Below are positions 4,984-5,163 of a DNA stretch of 5,163 nt, one piece after another. This DNA is from Magnetococcales bacterium. Its GTDB lineage: Bacteria > Pseudomonadota > Magnetococcia > Magnetococcales > JADFYX01. The DNA lies in the NCBI GenBank assembly GCA_015232795.1, contig JADFYX010000187.1, forward strand, positions 1 through 5,163. Direction: 5' to 3'. A program made the position numbers and the translations under genes. Within the stretch, counting starts at the first letter, position 1, and each line of letters opens with the position of its first letter. The notes beneath the pieces were generated by a model that was not told the DNA's origin, did no database searches, and saw only the letters and a list, made by a program, of their open reading frames with translations.

Positions 4984-5163
4984 CCCACTACCAAGCTTTG
5001 GAGCCCCCTTTTCTTGAAAACCTTTTGGTAGAGCAGAAAATGAAAATGATTTAACTTTATCTAGTAGAGGGGCAGCTTTACTAACTGGAATAGATGGTTC
5101 AGCAGCCAAGGCAACAGAAGCCACAATGGATAACAATATCGCAATAAAAAATACATTTTTTAT
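3787..5163 (-). CDS. Large secreted β-repeat protein, upstream part up to the poly-G frame break (start just outside the window)
   Basis: The frame is open from the right edge. The first visible residues, I-K-N-V-F-F-I-A-I-L-L-S-I-V-A-S-V-A-L-A, form a signal peptide with likely cleavage near A-L-A/A-E-P, so the true start is probably only one or a few codons beyond the edge; the TTG at 5134-5136 lies inside the signal peptide. After a linker (about residues 21-60) come about ten copies of a divergent repeat of roughly 33 residues. Its pattern is N-I-x-V-G-x-V-x-S-x-A-x-G-x-N-S-x-A-x-x-x-V-G-x-I-x-N/S, rich in Val, Ile, Ser, Thr and Asn, with no Cys. This is the composition of a β-solenoid, amyloid-like or adhesin-like surface protein. 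At residues 436-439 (L-G-G-G) the frame enters an 11-G tract, and afterwards reads 19 unrelated residues before TAG at 3787. As written the visible product is 458 residues. I recognise no named family. Secretion is well supported; the adhesin-like role is inference. Confidence 0.8.
   Translation of the reverse strand: MKNVFFIAILLSIVASVALAAEPSIPVSKAAPLLDKVKSFSFSALPKGFQEKGAPKLGSGVLLSVYIKGAVNAGVALDGSAVFIQEIGNIDANQMNHDAVSVFTGTVLNSGAEIGSGKVKSVERVGSIKAGGKASKSMVNVVVGNISSGTMGENSSSQIQVGAVHGTKNVDREIINVAVGNILSGTLGNKDNSNINIATISSSKNSMNRNMENIFVGDVSSSAAGKNSQSSIDVGSVVDSSNNKLAVIAGNLTQAAIGENSDANLVVGQISNSKNIKEEVEVANIISTASGEQSNATNKVGVLSSVKQGIVGINVGTITTTAIDLKDTATTKIGIDNNIDNLTQGIFVGNVFTSASDVNSTATTEIGAISNVNTVTQLITAGVVSTSASGNGAVAKTVIGEIDGSSSVTQNIAVGIVTTSSIGVDSTATTKVGSVLGGGASRRQYSNGYYHKPCRGGF
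3846..3856 (-). repeat. Homopolymer of 11 G in the coding strand: probable phase-variation tract
   Basis: The plus strand has 11 consecutive C, read as G in the gene. The upstream frame reads T-T followed by the run, so 10 G (or 7 or 13) keeps the protein in frame. The 11 present send translation to TAG at 3787, and 12 would stop it after only two further codons. The run encodes a Gly-Gly-Gly turn between two repeats, a place that tolerates extra or missing glycines in steps of three. Poly-G tracts of this length are typical contingency loci. They are also prone to sequencing error and to transcriptional slippage. Confidence 0.8.

Overview
The window is AT-rich bacterial DNA, probably chromosomal, from a Gram-negative organism. 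The evidence is three consecutive minus-strand genes for exported proteins: one with a clear lipobox (L-T-G-C), one signal-peptide-bearing YbjN-type protein, and one large secreted repeat protein. A gammaproteobacterium is my best guess, but nothing here fixes the genus. No rRNA, tRNA, CRISPR array or recognisable transposase is present.

Layout: (1) Bases 1-427, plus strand: the C-terminal end of an alkaline phosphatase, with the family's terminal metal-binding His motif. (2) Bases 428-977: about 550 bases with no convincing intact gene. A weak minus-strand reading frame (524-787) has a plausible ribosome-binding site and ATG just upstream in the wrong frame, so it may be a broken small gene. 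The end of this stretch carries the upstream region of the next gene. (3) Bases 978-1211, plus strand: a 77-residue small membrane protein behind a strong ribosome-binding site. (4) Bases 1250-1912, minus strand: a 220-residue lipoprotein, convergent with (3). (5) Bases 1913-2152: intergenic, holding a large near-perfect hairpin (22-base arms, 6-base loop) and an adjoining 12-base palindrome. (6) Bases 2153-2683, minus strand: a secreted YbjN-domain protein. (7) Bases 2766 to the right edge, minus strand: a large secreted protein built of about 14-15 copies of a divergent repeat of roughly 33 residues, followed by a cysteine cluster, a helical domain and a Gly/Ser-rich tail.

The most striking feature is in (7). 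Its coding strand carries an uninterrupted run of 11 G (C on the plus strand, 3846-3856), and the reading frame breaks exactly there. As written, translation ends 19 codons after the tract and gives a 458-residue visible product. With 10 G the two halves join into one protein of 798 visible residues. With 12 G translation would stop two codons after the tract. This is the arrangement expected of a slipped-strand phase-variable surface or secreted protein. A homopolymer sequencing error is the main competing explanation.

Working together: the three minus-strand genes all encode exported products and may form an envelope-associated cluster. The YbjN gene follows the repeat-protein gene after 82 bases with no clear terminator between them, so read-through is possible. 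The large hairpin then separates YbjN from the lipoprotein gene. No functional link between these products and the phosphatase or the small membrane protein can be shown from the sequence.
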